NCBI GenBank assembly: GCA_961205875.1
Contig: OY540821.1
Location: forward strand, 15,996,001 to 16,060,000
From: Sialis fuliginosa
Lineage: Eukaryota; Arthropoda; Insecta; Megaloptera; Sialidae
DNA length: 64,000 nt
Direction: 5' to 3'
In this document: one piece after another, positions 47,052 to 58,129 of the stretch
Position numbering within the stretch: position 1 is the first letter of the stretch
Layout: each line of letters begins with the position of its first letter
Notes under the pieces: model-generated
What the model saw: the letters and a program-made list of their open reading frames with translations, nothing else
Told to the model about the DNA's origin: nothing
Databases searched by the model: none
Position numbers and translations under genes: made by a program

Positions 47052-47141
47052 ATCTTGGCTTCTGGGTGTAAGCCAATGTGTGACGAAACGTTGACCGATA
47101 ACACGATCAAACTGATGCGGCTTACACCCAGAAGCGAAGAT
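47052..47141. repeat. short foldback element with TGACGAAACGTTGA core, copy 3
   Basis: ATCTTGGCTTCTGGGTGTAA with GCC, then the core GTGTGACGAAACGTTGACC, then GGCTTACACCCAGAAGC. This is the shortest and cleanest copy, about 90 bp, with 20-bp-plus arms. Confidence 0.85.
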
Positions 47142-47695
47142 GCATTGATAACTGAATTAATTAAATAAATATGATATCGAGATTTTTCTCACTTTTGGTT
47201 TCGGTCACTTGTATGATACGAGACAAGCTTATTTACGGAGACGAGATGGCTTTTACTTAACTCTCGTCGACGTGAAATGATTTGTGTTTGTATAAAAATG
47301 TCTTATGTTGACCACATTAGTTAATCTGCTAAAAGTTTAGCAAGTTATGAATTAATTTTATATATTTTATACCTTATATATTTTTTCTTGTTAAAATATC
47401 GAACTAACTGGTAAAAAGTGACCTAATAACAAATAAATGTTTTCAGTATCAACATATTTACTGCTGTTTTGGTACAGTTATGTACACATATGTTTATTGC
47501 AATGCGATGGAGGAAACTTATTTATATTGGTTGAGAATTTAAACTCGATTAAAATACCCAGATATTGTCGATCTTTAAAAAGTTTTGTACAACTTACTAC
47601 ACAAAATATATAACCTATAAAATTCGCAATAAGTCTCTTACTAAATAGCTAAACTAAAACAAATGTAATTACATTGTCTTTTTTATCATACATAC

Positions 47696-48562
47696 CAGTG
47701 GCGAGGCGTGAAATTTTTAATAAGGGAAGCATATTTTGTCAATCCTCTAGTTATGAATTTATTATTTATTATATATTTATATAGTAACTTATTTATAAGT
47801 CTTATTTTCTTGTATTTTAGTCGATATTTGTATGACGAGTTGAAGTTCACTGTAGGAAATTTCACTAAAAAATTTTGAATTTTTGATTTCGTTAAAAGTA
47901 TGTTTATTGTATAGAAAATGACGTGAAAAGTTGAACTGTTCAAACCGCAGGTCTGTATCTCAAACCGTTCTCGAGATATAGCCTCTCAAAAATTTTAGTT
48001 TTTTCAAATTTTTGGAGAAAAAAGGCCATAACTTTTGAACGCGTGGTCGGAATTGATTTTAGTTGACGGATTTGAAATCAGCGTCTCAAGATCTAAATAA
48101 TGACATGTATAATACTTTAAAATTCGACAAAAAAATTTTCGTCAAAAATCGACATTTTTTTAAGGTATACCCCTTTGAATTTTTTCGATTTTTCACGAAT
48201 TTTTTTTTTCGAGTTTTAAGCTATTATACATGCCAGTATATAGATTTTGACACGCTGATTTCAAATCCGTCAACTAAAATCAATTCCGACAACCCGTTCA
48301 AAAATTATGGTCTTTTTTCTCCAAAAATTTGAAAAAACTAAAACTTTGAGAGGCTATATCTCGAGAACGGTTTGAGATACAGACCTGCGGTTTGAACAGT
48401 TCAACTTTTCACGTCATTTTCTATACAATAAACATACTTTTAACGAAATCAAAAATTCTAAATTTTGTAGTGAAATTTCCTACAGTGAACTTCAACTCGT
48501 CGTACAAATATCGACTAAAATACAAGAAAATAAGACGTAGAGGTATTAACTGGTGCCAGTAC
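47696..48562. repeat. palindrome copy 2 with flanks
   Basis: The palindrome is 47798-48540 (743 bp) with arms matching copy 1. The left flank 47696-47797 starts CCAGTGGCGAGGCGTG (hAT-like tip). The right flank 48541-48562 is AGGTATTAACTGGTGCCAG, the tip of a family C MITE, so here two element types abut. It ends about 460 bp before the trehalase start codon. Confidence 0.85.
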
Positions 48563-49022
48563 CTCTGAAGGAAATATCTTACTTCATCTTTTTCATAAAA
48601 TTTATTGCTATACAAAAAAGTGTTTATAATTTTCAGATTATTTTAATCGTTTTTGAAATATTTTGAAAAAATGGGATATTTCCTTCCTTTAATTTTTATG
48701 ATTTTGCTTCCTCGCAATATCGAAGATACGAGAAGCTTTGTGATCGTTTTAAAATGAGACAAAAAAGTTATAACCTTCGATTTCAAAATTTTAAATGTCA
48801 AAATGAATTCCATAGCAACAAGTATTGAATCGAAATTTAATTTGACATTATCACAACAATATTTATACAGTCTTTAAGAAATATATAGATCTAATATTAC
48901 GTCTAGCCAAAATAAGGTAATTGTTATTCATATTTGTACAGGTATAATATAAAGTAAAGGTACAATATAAAGAAAATTAGAAACTTAAAAATTAAGTAAT
49001 TTTGTTTTATTATTTTAGATAC

Positions 49023-50870
49023 ATGGTTGCACATATTGACATTTTAATATTTTTAACTCTTTTATATTCATTAAAATGTCATTCGGAAGAATATTGCAAT
49101 ATCCCTACATTTTGTGATGGCCTCATTCTTAAAACCATTCAGAAAGCTAAAATATTCGAAGACGACAAATATTTTGTTGACATGGGAATGAAATACAGCG
49201 AAGAAAGAGTAACACGACATTTTAATATAATTTTAAACTCTACAAATAATGCAACCGAAATACCTAAGAAAGATCTTTTAAGATTCGTCAAAAATAATTT
49301 TTTTCCGCCTGAAAACTGCTACGAAAACTTTATTCCGGACGAATGGAAGCCAGAACCTGAAATATTAAAAAAAATCACTAATCCCGAATACCAAAAGTGG
49401 GCAAAATCGATCCACGTACTTTGGTTATCAATGATAAAAAAAATTAAAACCGATGTTACTGTAAACGAAAATCGCCATTCTTTGATATATTTACCCCATG
49501 CTGTTGTAATTCCCGGTGGCAGGGCAAGAGAAGTACGATATTGGGATTCTTACTGGATTCTGAAAGGGTTACTCATATCTGAAATGTTTAAAACAGTTCA
49601 AGGAATGTTAAAGAATTTCTGTTATATCATTAAAATGTATGGATATGTTCCATATGGAGCTAGGAAATATTATTTAGGAAGATCTCATCCACCTCTTTTA
49701 TCTTACATGGTAAGAGATTATGTAGAAACAACCAATGATATAGATATACTGCAAGACTTATTAGGTTGCATTGAAGAAGAGTTTAATTTTTGGAACACAA
49801 ATCGTTCTCATATTGTAACAAAACCATTACACGACCATGATAGTTACGTTTTCAAATTATTCCTTTACAACTCATCATCAAAAAAAGCAAGGCCTGAAGC
49901 TTATAATTTTGATACTAATTTTGCAAATGAATTAAATGCTACAGATCAATACGATTTTTATAGAGAAGTAAATTCTGCTTCTGAATCAGAATGGGATATG
50001 TCTACAAGATGGTTGAAGGCTTTGTATAACGGAGACGAAAGTACGATTCAGTTCTACCCAATGCAGAATTTGATAACACGTTCGATAATTCCAGTTGATT
50101 TAAATGCATTCATGTTTGGATATGCAGAAAACATGAAGTACTTTTATCGAGAATTAAATAACCCGACCAAGTATAAATTCTATTCGAATTTTAACCAGCA
50201 ACTACGAATTTCTGCACATAGGTATCTGTGGAACAACACTGAAGGATTCTGGTTCGATTACAACCACAAAAATAAATTTTCTAGAAACTGGTATTACATT
50301 TCAGGGGCTGTACCATTGTTTACAGGGATGTATTACAAGAAAAACAAATCAGAGGTGTTTCGGAAAGTTGTGAGTTATTTAAATAAAAGTAACCTGTTAA
50401 ATTATCCTGGAGGGATTCCTGTGTCTTCACAATACTCTTCTGAACAGTGGGATTTTCCAAATACCTTTCCTGCTTATGAGTATTTCTTAATTAAGGGGTT
50501 ACTTGAACATCCTGATAAAGATGGAAGAATAATAGCTAAAGAACTTGCTCTTAAATGGCTGGCGTCGACTTTTGATAGTTTTCTAGCTACAAAGTTGATG
50601 TTTGATAAGTATGATAGTACTAAGTCAGGAGTTGAGGGTAGAGGGGGGGATTACCCCGTCCAAACTGGTTATGGGTTAACGAATGGATTTGTAATGGACA
50701 TGTTGTTTACTTTTGTGTCGAATATACATGAAGAAAAGGTGCAAGATAAGGCAGAAGAAGAAGAAGAAAAATCTACCACAATTATGAGCAGTGCTAGGAA
50801 AGTAAATACTTTTGAGTTCAATACAATTGTTGTTTTTATTTGTTTCATATATTTTAGATTGTATTATTAA
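49023..50870 (+). CDS. Treh: trehalase, secreted and probably C-terminally anchored, single coding exon
   Basis: Alpha,alpha-trehalase (GH37) splits trehalose, the main insect blood sugar, into two glucoses. The 615-aa frame starts with a signal peptide (MVAHIDILIFLTLLYSLKC). It has both family signatures: PGGRAREVRYWDSYW at 164-178 and QWDFPNTFPA at 475-484. The three substrate-site Arg are present (R167, R220, R290) and so is the catalytic acid D325 in ESEWDMSTRW. The residue where the family has its catalytic base Glu (..M(F/Y)EKYD) is D528 here (MFDKYD). The Gly-rich loop GGGGEY is GRGGDY at 539-544, and the usual Trp in GFGWTNG is Leu. An acidic run (about 577-583) precedes a short hydrophobic tail (602-615), suggesting GPI or weak membrane anchoring. 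The ATG lies 4 nt after an acceptor-like TTATTATTTTAG (ends 49018), so only a 5' untranslated exon is expected upstream. AATAAA follows the stop. Insect trehalase genes usually have several coding introns, so intron loss or retrocopying is likely. Length and frame are intact. Confidence 0.93.
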   Translation: MVAHIDILIFLTLLYSLKCHSEEYCNIPTFCDGLILKTIQKAKIFEDDKYFVDMGMKYSEERVTRHFNIILNSTNNATEIPKKDLLRFVKNNFFPPENCYENFIPDEWKPEPEILKKITNPEYQKWAKSIHVLWLSMIKKIKTDVTVNENRHSLIYLPHAVVIPGGRAREVRYWDSYWILKGLLISEMFKTVQGMLKNFCYIIKMYGYVPYGARKYYLGRSHPPLLSYMVRDYVETTNDIDILQDLLGCIEEEFNFWNTNRSHIVTKPLHDHDSYVFKLFLYNSSSKKARPEAYNFDTNFANELNATDQYDFYREVNSASESEWDMSTRWLKALYNGDESTIQFYPMQNLITRSIIPVDLNAFMFGYAENMKYFYRELNNPTKYKFYSNFNQQLRISAHRYLWNNTEGFWFDYNHKNKFSRNWYYISGAVPLFTGMYYKKNKSEVFRKVVSYLNKSNLLNYPGGIPVSSQYSSEQWDFPNTFPAYEYFLIKGLLEHPDKDGRIIAKELALKWLASTFDSFLATKLMFDKYDSTKSGVEGRGGDYPVQTGYGLTNGFVMDMLFTFVSNIHEEKVQDKAEEEEEKSTTIMSSARKVNTFEFNTIVVFICFIYFRLYY

Positions 50871-50885
50871 CTATAATATATTAAT

Positions 50886-50891
50886 AATAAA
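50886..50891 (+). terminator. polyadenylation signal of trehalase
   Basis: AATAAA lies 16 nt after the TAA stop; the 3' untranslated region would be very short. Confidence 0.6.
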
Positions 50892-51495
50892 ACTATTTAT
50901 TAGTACTAACATTTCTTATATTGATCTTAATCCGATCAAATATTAAAATATATTGTACATTATAACATAACATAGATTCTAATGTATTAATAATAATTAT
51001 GTATTAACCCTAAAAACAGAATGTTATAAGGTTAATAATTCAAAATATTGATTTTGTTATTCGTAAAACAGATAAAACATAAAAAAGTCCCAACTTTTGA
51101 AAATTATTATAAAATTACAGCGAAGCATTTTAAATGCAAAGTTTTTGAATAGTTTTATAAAAACATGTAAATTGCTGAAGTCTTACAAAAATACACATAT
51201 CTGTTATTTCTATACCCATTTCTAATGTCAGGAACTTTTATAATTAGCAGAAATTCTGTGAAAAGTCTAGAAACAAAGTAGTGCCATCTAGCGCAGAACC
51301 GCAATAACTTTCTCTCGGGTTTTCCGAGCTGTATGTAGAGGATTACAAAAGATAGATAATCTAGTTTTAACTACATACAGTTTATAAATTAATGATTACA
51401 AAGATGTTCGGACGAATAACTTTTTCAAGGTTAACCCTGAAACTACCGAAATTTAAATTTGCATCAACTATTTACTGAATCTATTGGACTAGAAG
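50892..51495. other. AT-rich stretch downstream of trehalase
   Basis: No gene seen. AGTGCCATCTAGCGC at 51280-51294 resembles an insect CTCF-like site (consensus approximately AGCGCCMYCTRSTGG) at most positions; function unknown. Confidence 0.4.
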
Positions 51496-51705
51496 CAGAG
51501 GTGGATTAAATGTCGAGAGCGCCCTAGGCAAGCACCTCATCGGCGCTTCTCCCTTCCACTGTTACGTAACTTTTCATATTAAATATAACAATGAAATTTC
51601 CGAAATTCAAATATTTTCTTATTGTTGCGTCTATATTTTGTTTGTTAAAAATTATCACATCAGCTTTTTGTGCACACAAGAATCTTTTTATATTGTGTAG
51701 GTGCG
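51496..51705. mobile_element. hAT-like element end, CAGAGGTGGATTAA terminus
   Basis: Reverse-orientation partner of 21698-21887, sharing TGTCGAGAGC, CATATTAAATATAACAATG and GTGCACACAAGAATC. Only the left tip is recognisable. Confidence 0.7.
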
Positions 51706-51826
51706 GTTTACTCTCAGATTTTTCTCCGACGTTCTATACATTTTAAATTAAATAATAAATGTAATGCACTTCGGAAAATATTGGTGACCACTGCTTTAAC
51801 TAAATAGATCCATTTGTAGGGCTGTA

Positions 51827-52008
51827 ACTTGAGGATCTAGGGCCCCGGGGCAGCAAGTGATAGAAGGGGCCCTCACTATATGCAAAATATAAAAACTAAA
51901 AACTTTTTTTTCGCTTGTTACTAATTTTAATTACCTTTTTTTGCCGATCCCAATTTTTACACTGCTCGGGGGGGCCAGGGCACTGCCCCAGTGGTAGTTA
52001 CGGTCCTG
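51827..52008. mobile_element. hAT-like MITE, 182 bp
   Basis: The ends are TAGGGCTGTAACT and AGTTACGGTCCTG, with GC-rich GGGCCCCGGGGCAGC and CACTGCCCCAGTGG inside. The flanks TCCATTTG and TCCATTAG form an 8-bp duplication with one mismatch. Confidence 0.75.
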
Positions 52009-52091
52009 TCCATTAGGTAATTAATTTGACACACAAATTTAAAGTCACAAAAATTCGAACCATTATAATTTTATTTATTTAAAGTGATAAG

Positions 52092-52381
52092 TAGAGATTG
52101 GAAAAATAGTTTTTCAACTATTGCGTAAAAATGCATTTATTGTAATTTTTATTACATATCTCCACCGTTTTCAGAAAACTGGTTCGATTGAACACAATTT
52201 GAAATCAAATGTTTGCAACTACCTTTCCAACTATTTTAAAACTATTTGCGACACTTTTTATTGCTTCGTTTGCACTAATTATTATTAAATCGCAAAAAAA
52301 CTATTTACCAACTATTTTCCGAAAAAAAAATTCAACTAGTAACTATTTCATTGAAAATAACAACTATTTTTCCAATCTCTA
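52092..52381. mobile_element. hAT-like MITE, 290 bp, perfect target duplication
   Basis: The ends TAGAGATTGGAAAAATAGTT and AACTATTTTTCCAATCTCTA are flanked by identical GTGATAAG (52084-52091, 52382-52389). The interior repeats CAACTATT/AACTATTT words at least seven times. The undamaged duplication suggests a recent insertion. Confidence 0.9.
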
Positions 52382-52389
52382 GTGATAAG

Positions 52390-53067
52390 CTATCAAAAAC
52401 GCCAGCTGGTACCCGGATGGGTAATAATTAAATAATATTATAAATAATAAACTAATAAAAAATGTATCTATCCACTTTCCACATGTGTCATATTCGGTGA
52501 AATATTTGATAAACAAGATAAATTGAAACTACAGTACAGTTTAAATTTAGAATTTTCAATCATATGTTTTCTCTCTCTTTTTTTATACTTTCAAAATAAA
52601 TAAACATACGCAAACTTAAAAATAAAATTGTCTTTGATTTGCAGAAAAAACAAACAAAAATAAATATCGCAGAAAAAACGACATAAACAAACTTTCGTTC
52701 GATAGATTTTTCAATACACGTATTCTTTTTAATCTTCCGTCAACTTTAAACAATAAAGTTATAAAATTAATTTTCTTTTGGTATCCTAATTTTAAAGCAA
52801 CTGCTGTTTTCAACAAAAATAAGAAGGCCGTAGGCAGTTATATTCCGCTAAAGCTTTTATCAAAACCCTTTTTTGTTTGGAGAGAAATTTTCATAATGAA
52901 CAGATTGGTTTTTAAATTAATTATAATATTCGGCCAGTTTAAAATTCAATTAACTAATTTTTACACTCCGTGAAGAACTTTTTAAAATAGTTATATGTTT
53001 ATTATTTATGTATATACAGAATTTAGGTAAATATTAAATTAATAGTCCAGTGCTTCTCAATTTAATA
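52390..53067. other. AT-rich stretch, no gene seen
   Basis: A 66-codon minus-strand frame (52616-52816) has no family features. CAGTGCTTCTCAAT at about 53049 looks like a hAT-type tip without partner. Confidence 0.45.
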
Positions 53068-53077
53068 CTATAATAAT

Positions 53078-54217
53078 AGTCTTGGATATGGCCCCAGTAA
53101 TGGCTATTTTTTAATTAAATGTACTGAATTAGAGATATTTGTTGATATTTGATTACTACCATTTCTGAATATTAATCTATATACATTTAACTGTCTTACA
53201 GCGTGATTTGATGACAATTGGTATCAAAATGCTAGACATTTATATTATATTATTTATTTATATAGTAACTAAATGATTCTACGTCTTATTTTCTTGTATT
53301 TTAGTTGATATTTGTATGACGAGTTGAAGTTCACTGCAGGAAATTTCACTAAAAAATTTAGAATTTTTGATTTCGTTAAAATTATGTTTATTGTATAGAA
53401 AATGACGTAAAAAGATGAACTGTTTAAACCGCAGGTCTGTATCTCAAACCGTTCTCGAGATATAGCCTCTCAAAGTTTTAGTTTTTTCAAATTTTTGGAG
53501 AAAAAGAGCCATAACTTTTGAACGTGTGGTCGGAATTGATTTTAGTTGACGGATTTGAAATCAGCGTGTCAAAATCTATATAATGACGTGTATAATACTT
53601 TTAAATCAAACAAAAAAATTTTCGTCAAAAATCGACATTTTTTTAAGGTATACCCCTTTGAATTTTTTCGATTTTTCACGAAATTTTTTTTTCCAAGTTT
53701 TAAGGTATTACACATGTCATTATATAGATTTTGACACGCTGATTTAAAATCCGTCAACTAAAATCAATTCCGACCACACGTTCAAAAGTTATGGCCTTTT
53801 TTCTCCAAAAATTTGAAAAAAACTAAAACTTTGAGAGGCTATATCTCGAGAACGATTTAAGATACAGACCTGCGGTTTGAACAGTTCAACTTTTCTATAC
53901 AATAAACATACTTTTAACGAAATCAAAAATTCGAAATTTTTTAGTGAAATTTCCTTCAACTCGTCATACAAATATCGATTAAAACACAAGAAAATAAGAC
54001 GTAGAGGTATTATAGTTTTAAAATTGAGCTTGTAAATTATTATTAAATGTTATTTTTGGTTAAAATGTTTGAGTTGCGCATACAGATGAATATTCTAATA
54101 ATATTTTTAAATTATTTATTAACTGAAAACACAGATTTGTATTAATTTACCTATAAAGTAAGGGAAGCACTGGACGCTTCGCCACTGGCTCTTATAACGG
54201 CCATAACTGGTGCCAGT
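53078..54217. mobile_element. family C MITE carrying nested palindrome copy 3
   Basis: The left piece AGTCTTGGATATGGCCCCAG and the right tip TAACTGGTGCCAGTA are family C ends. Between them sits a hAT-like piece ending CTTCGCCACTGG (about 54187), which itself contains the palindrome 53279-54004 (726 bp). Flanks of this palindrome equal those of copy 1 in inverse order. Confidence 0.75.
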
Positions 54218-54857
54218 ATTGAACCCGAATCACAAACAAATTCAGCACACTGATTTTGAGTAGGTATTATTAGTAATCACTTCAGAAGATTGAGATATTT
54301 AAAGTATATGTATTCAAAAAGAAGATTTATTCTTCTTCATTAATAATGATAAGACATAATATTTCAAAAAATAATAATCTATGCCATTAAAACAAAAACG
54401 TGATGTTCAAAGATATTATTTCTTTTCAAATAAGGTTTCAACTCGTGGGAGGAAAAATATTGCGAATGATTATTCATTTTTAATGGACGAAAATATTTAT
54501 ATGTAATTTGTATGATCAAGAAAAATGTAAGTACAGTATTTTGTAATTACATAATATATATGTATGAGTAATATATAAACTACTTTCATATTTATGGTTT
54601 ATCTATTACTTATTAAAAAAAGAATGCTGTAGATGCTCTTAAAATATTTTCGATACTATTTATAGAAAGCTGATTTTTTTTTAATAGTAGCCAGAGACGG
54701 ATTAAGGGAAGAGGGTTGCCAAAATAAAGTAAAAAGTGATATGAGGAGTAAAAAAAGGTCTTCACAAATTGCATGTTGAGAGAAAAATAGAATAAAATAG
54801 AGAAAATTAATCATAAAAAATAGAAACACAATAAGAAAGAGAAAGCGATAAAAATGG
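54218..54857. other. AT-rich stretch, no gene seen
   Basis: Only the lone hAT-like tip CAGAGACGGATTAAGG at about 54692 is recognisable. Confidence 0.45.
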
Positions 54858-55244
54858 ATTGATTAAGACATAGGAAATTTAACATGGGGGCAATTAGAAG
54901 TGTTGTAGTAACCTTTGATCAAATTTAACGATGTGTGATTGGTGCATTTTGAAATACCATCACAAAATTTTATAAAATAGACATTAGTATTTGGTTTTCA
55001 AATTTATATCTGCCAAAAAATATTATTATTATTTTATCTAGGATGCTTACTTTAATTTCGTTAGTGTATTTTATTATTTACTAAAGTTGAAAACAAAATA
55101 CTGTTGATTAATTTAAAATTTATCAATTAGTTTCGAGGCAGCATTTCAAAATGCACCAATCACAATTTGACCAAAGGTTACTACAACATTTCTAATTTTC
55201 CCCATATTAAATTTCCTATGTCGTAATCAACTTTGAATACACTG
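54858..55244. mobile_element. foldback MITE family A, copy 6
   Basis: It starts at TTGATTAAGACATAGGAAAT and ends ACTTTGAATACACTG followed by TA. The outer left tip (CAGTGTATTCC) is lost. The interior is in the common orientation, with a small insertion near 55060-55080. Confidence 0.85.
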
Positions 55245-55246
55245 TA

Positions 55247-55917
55247 TAATAAAGTAAAACAAGTAACCATTTCAATCAATTGTTTCAATTATAAATTATT
55301 TTCGACACCTTCGAACTCTTACATATACGCAGCAGAAAAAAACATCAATTTTTCTTCTTCTTGTTCTTCTAGCCAGAATACAACTCAACGACCAGCCTCA
55401 AGCCAAATAAACTGGCAATATATAACAGTCAATGTCTGCGAACATTAAAAATGAGAAGTCGCGAGTTTTTTTTTCGGCTCGGTTTTTTCTCGCTAAATTT
55501 TCACCCTGGTTTTTGTAACCCGGTAGGCTTTGGTGGATGATATCTTAAATCAACTACTTTTTAAATCCGGTGAAATAGGTGACGTACACTACACAAAAAA
55601 TGCGGCTTTTGTGAGAAACGGGTTATAATAGACTGTATCTTTATGTATGGCGTACAGTGCTTGTCAAACTTAAATAATGTCTTAGATGAAGAAAAAGAAA
55701 TGCTGCTTTCTTTAGAAAAGGTTAAATTATAAATAGTTTAATTAATTATTATATTGTTATTATAGGACTACGCTATTCATCTCGTCTCAATTTTGGCCTC
55801 GAAACGAGGCCTAAACGAGATTGCATTAAATTATCATATCGCTTTAAATAATAATAATAACAGAACAGAAAAAATATAAATAAATTAACGTTATATTATA
55901 GAAAATTTAATGCTCTA
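55247..55917. other. stretch with a splice-like signal but no identified gene
   Basis: A long pyrimidine tract ending TTCTTGTTCTTCTAG (about 55373) is followed by 57 open codons in one frame. No family features were seen. A short palindrome GGCCTCGAAACGAGGCC lies at about 55795-55811. Confidence 0.3.
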
Positions 55918-56505
55918 AAAAAAGATTCTATACAATTTTCACGTAAAATGTGTCGTTCTTGAGATATCTTGAAAAAATTAATATTTTAGGATGTCACCCC
56001 TCTCCCTTAACAGACCCAACCATTCAACCAAGTTTCATTAATATCGGTTCAGTGGTTCATGAGCTATGCGTGTGACAAGGATTCAGGGGACAGACAGACA
56101 GACACGGAACGAAAAGTGTTTGTCTTGACGTGAAACGGATAGATCAATTTAAAATTTGTAATTTTTTTTGTCCCAATCTGAAACGATCACAAAGCTTCCC
56201 GTATCTTCGGTATTGCGAGGAAGCAAAAAGATTCTATAAAATTTTCACGTAAAATGTGTCGTTCTTGAGATATCTTGAAAAAATAAATATTTTAAGATGT
56301 CACTCCTCCCCCTTACACACGATTTTGATGACAGACCCAACCATCCAAAGTTTCATTAATATCGGTTCAGTGGTTCAGACAGACAGACACGGAACGAAAA
56401 GTGTTTGTCTTGACGTGATCAATTTAAAATTTTGAATTTTTTTTGTCTCAATCTGAAACAATCGCAAAGCTTCCCGTATCTTCGATATTGCGATGAAGCA
56501 AAAAT
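55918..56505. repeat. ~300-bp tandem duplication of a dispersed repeat
   Basis: Both halves carry AAAATGTGTCGTTCTTGAGA, TAATATCGGTTCAGTGGTTC, ACAGACACGGAACGAAAAG, TTTGTCTTGACGTGA and CGCAAAGCTTCCCGTATC-like words. The second half has deletions. The ATCGGTTCAGTGGTTC part is the family also seen at about 3215. Confidence 0.8.
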
Positions 56506-58129
56506 ACAGTGTATTAAAATTTGTGAACGAGTGTTACAAAAGTATATTGGAATCTCTGATCTATGGAACGCATATAATACGGATTAAAGTATTTTGTGAA
56601 AGGTTTTTTTTATCACATAATGATATTCATGAAGAAACGGTATGGAGTAGATTAACAATAATCGAGTTACGTCTGTATCAAGATCGAAAAATGACATTAA
56701 TGTTTAAATAATATGATTTCAAACACACATTAATAACTTGCTTAACCAGCGGCGGACACATGTATTTTTACAAAAATTTATCAAATTACATCTCGAATGT
56801 TTTTATTTGCATATTATATAATAGTAAAGTAGTATTTCTAGATTACTCATCGCCTTAGGATTATATAGTTGTATAGGTATGTCATATTTTTTTACCAGTG
56901 AGGGCGGACATAGATGACAACTTACATTATCTACTACTTAAATATAAAAATAATTGAAGTATAAAACCCATACTAATATTATAATTAACTCTTGTTAACT
57001 TTTCACGGCTAAACTACTGAACCGATCTTGATGAAATTTGGCAGAGAGATAACTTGCATCCTGAGGAAGGACACAAAAAAAATACAAATTCTACGTGAAG
57101 AGGGAGAGGGCAGTACGAATAAAAAATTTTATTTTACTTTTAAAATTTAAAAAAATTCAATTATTATTTAAATTAAATTATACCTACGTAATTATGTTAA
57201 TAATATAAAAAAAATATAATATGTAATAGAAAAAATAAGTTAGTCCAAGTATTTTTGTCTACCGATCGATTTTCTATGACTAACATTATTTGATGTACAT
57301 AAAAATATTATACTTTTATAAAATAAGTATGCACATAAATTTGTAATTTATAGGGTGTATTTCCGAAAGCAATATAATTCTTTAGAATCGCATATACGTA
57401 TGTTTGAATTTTGTATATATTTTTATAACTTTCTCATACCAAAACAATAAGCCATATTTTTCTGTCTAAGTTATATAAAATATTTTTTGTTAATGTTAGA
57501 GCAAACAAAAATTGACGCCTATGTTATATTATGTACATATTAATTAATAATTATATATGTAAGTGTGAACAAAAAAATGAATAATAATGCAGTAGCTACT
57601 TGTTACCAGTGGCGTAGCTATGGTTTGACGAACCGGGTGGAGAAATCTGGTAGAAGAAGTGTGCAAAAAGCTTAAATTTGTAAAAAAAGGTAGATAGCTC
57701 TAGTTTTAAAAATGTTTAAAACGGCCTATTATTAATTAAGAAAAAAAGAATCTTAATTTTTATTTAATTGGTATGTGAAATTATATTTATTATTATAATA
57801 TATTTATATTATAATTATCTAGGCAAATTGTTGAATCCAGATCGTATTTATAAAAGTTAGAAAGTTATTCATATTTACAGAAATTATTTCAGGGGATTGT
57901 AGAGCTTTTATAATAATGGGGCTTAAAAGCAGCCTGAGTTTGCCTAGAGATAAATACGGTCCTGATTATTATTCACACAATAATCCACCGGTTGGTTGCC
58001 ATCTATCGGCATTTGTCCAAACTAACAGTGGTTTGTAACTGGGATAAAGCTTCGCTTGCTTATATACGAAGAAATATCAATAGAGGGAGTATTATTAAAT
58101 GGTGTATCATACAACAGAAAACAATTATA
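56506..58129. other. AT-rich stretch with lone transposon tips
   Basis: A dispersed-motif copy lies at 57005-57060 (AACTACTGAACCGATCTTGA). Tips CAGCGGCGGACA (56750), CAGTGAGGGCGGACA (56908) and CAGTGGCGTAGCTATGG (57607) are hAT-like but unpaired. TTGCCATCTATCGGC lies near 57982. Confidence 0.45.

Noticed and set aside
49002-49022. Extending the trehalase frame upstream to 49002
   Set aside because: The codon at 49002 is TTG, and the segment is a pyrimidine-rich splice-acceptor tract ending TTTTAG at 49018. The ATG at 49023 starts a good signal peptide.
53546-53757. Similar short ORFs (MTDLKSACQNLYND...) recurring in all palindrome copies on both strands
   Set aside because: They arise from the palindrome arms and are present symmetrically on both strands; no start context or domain. 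They reflect repeat identity, not a gene family.
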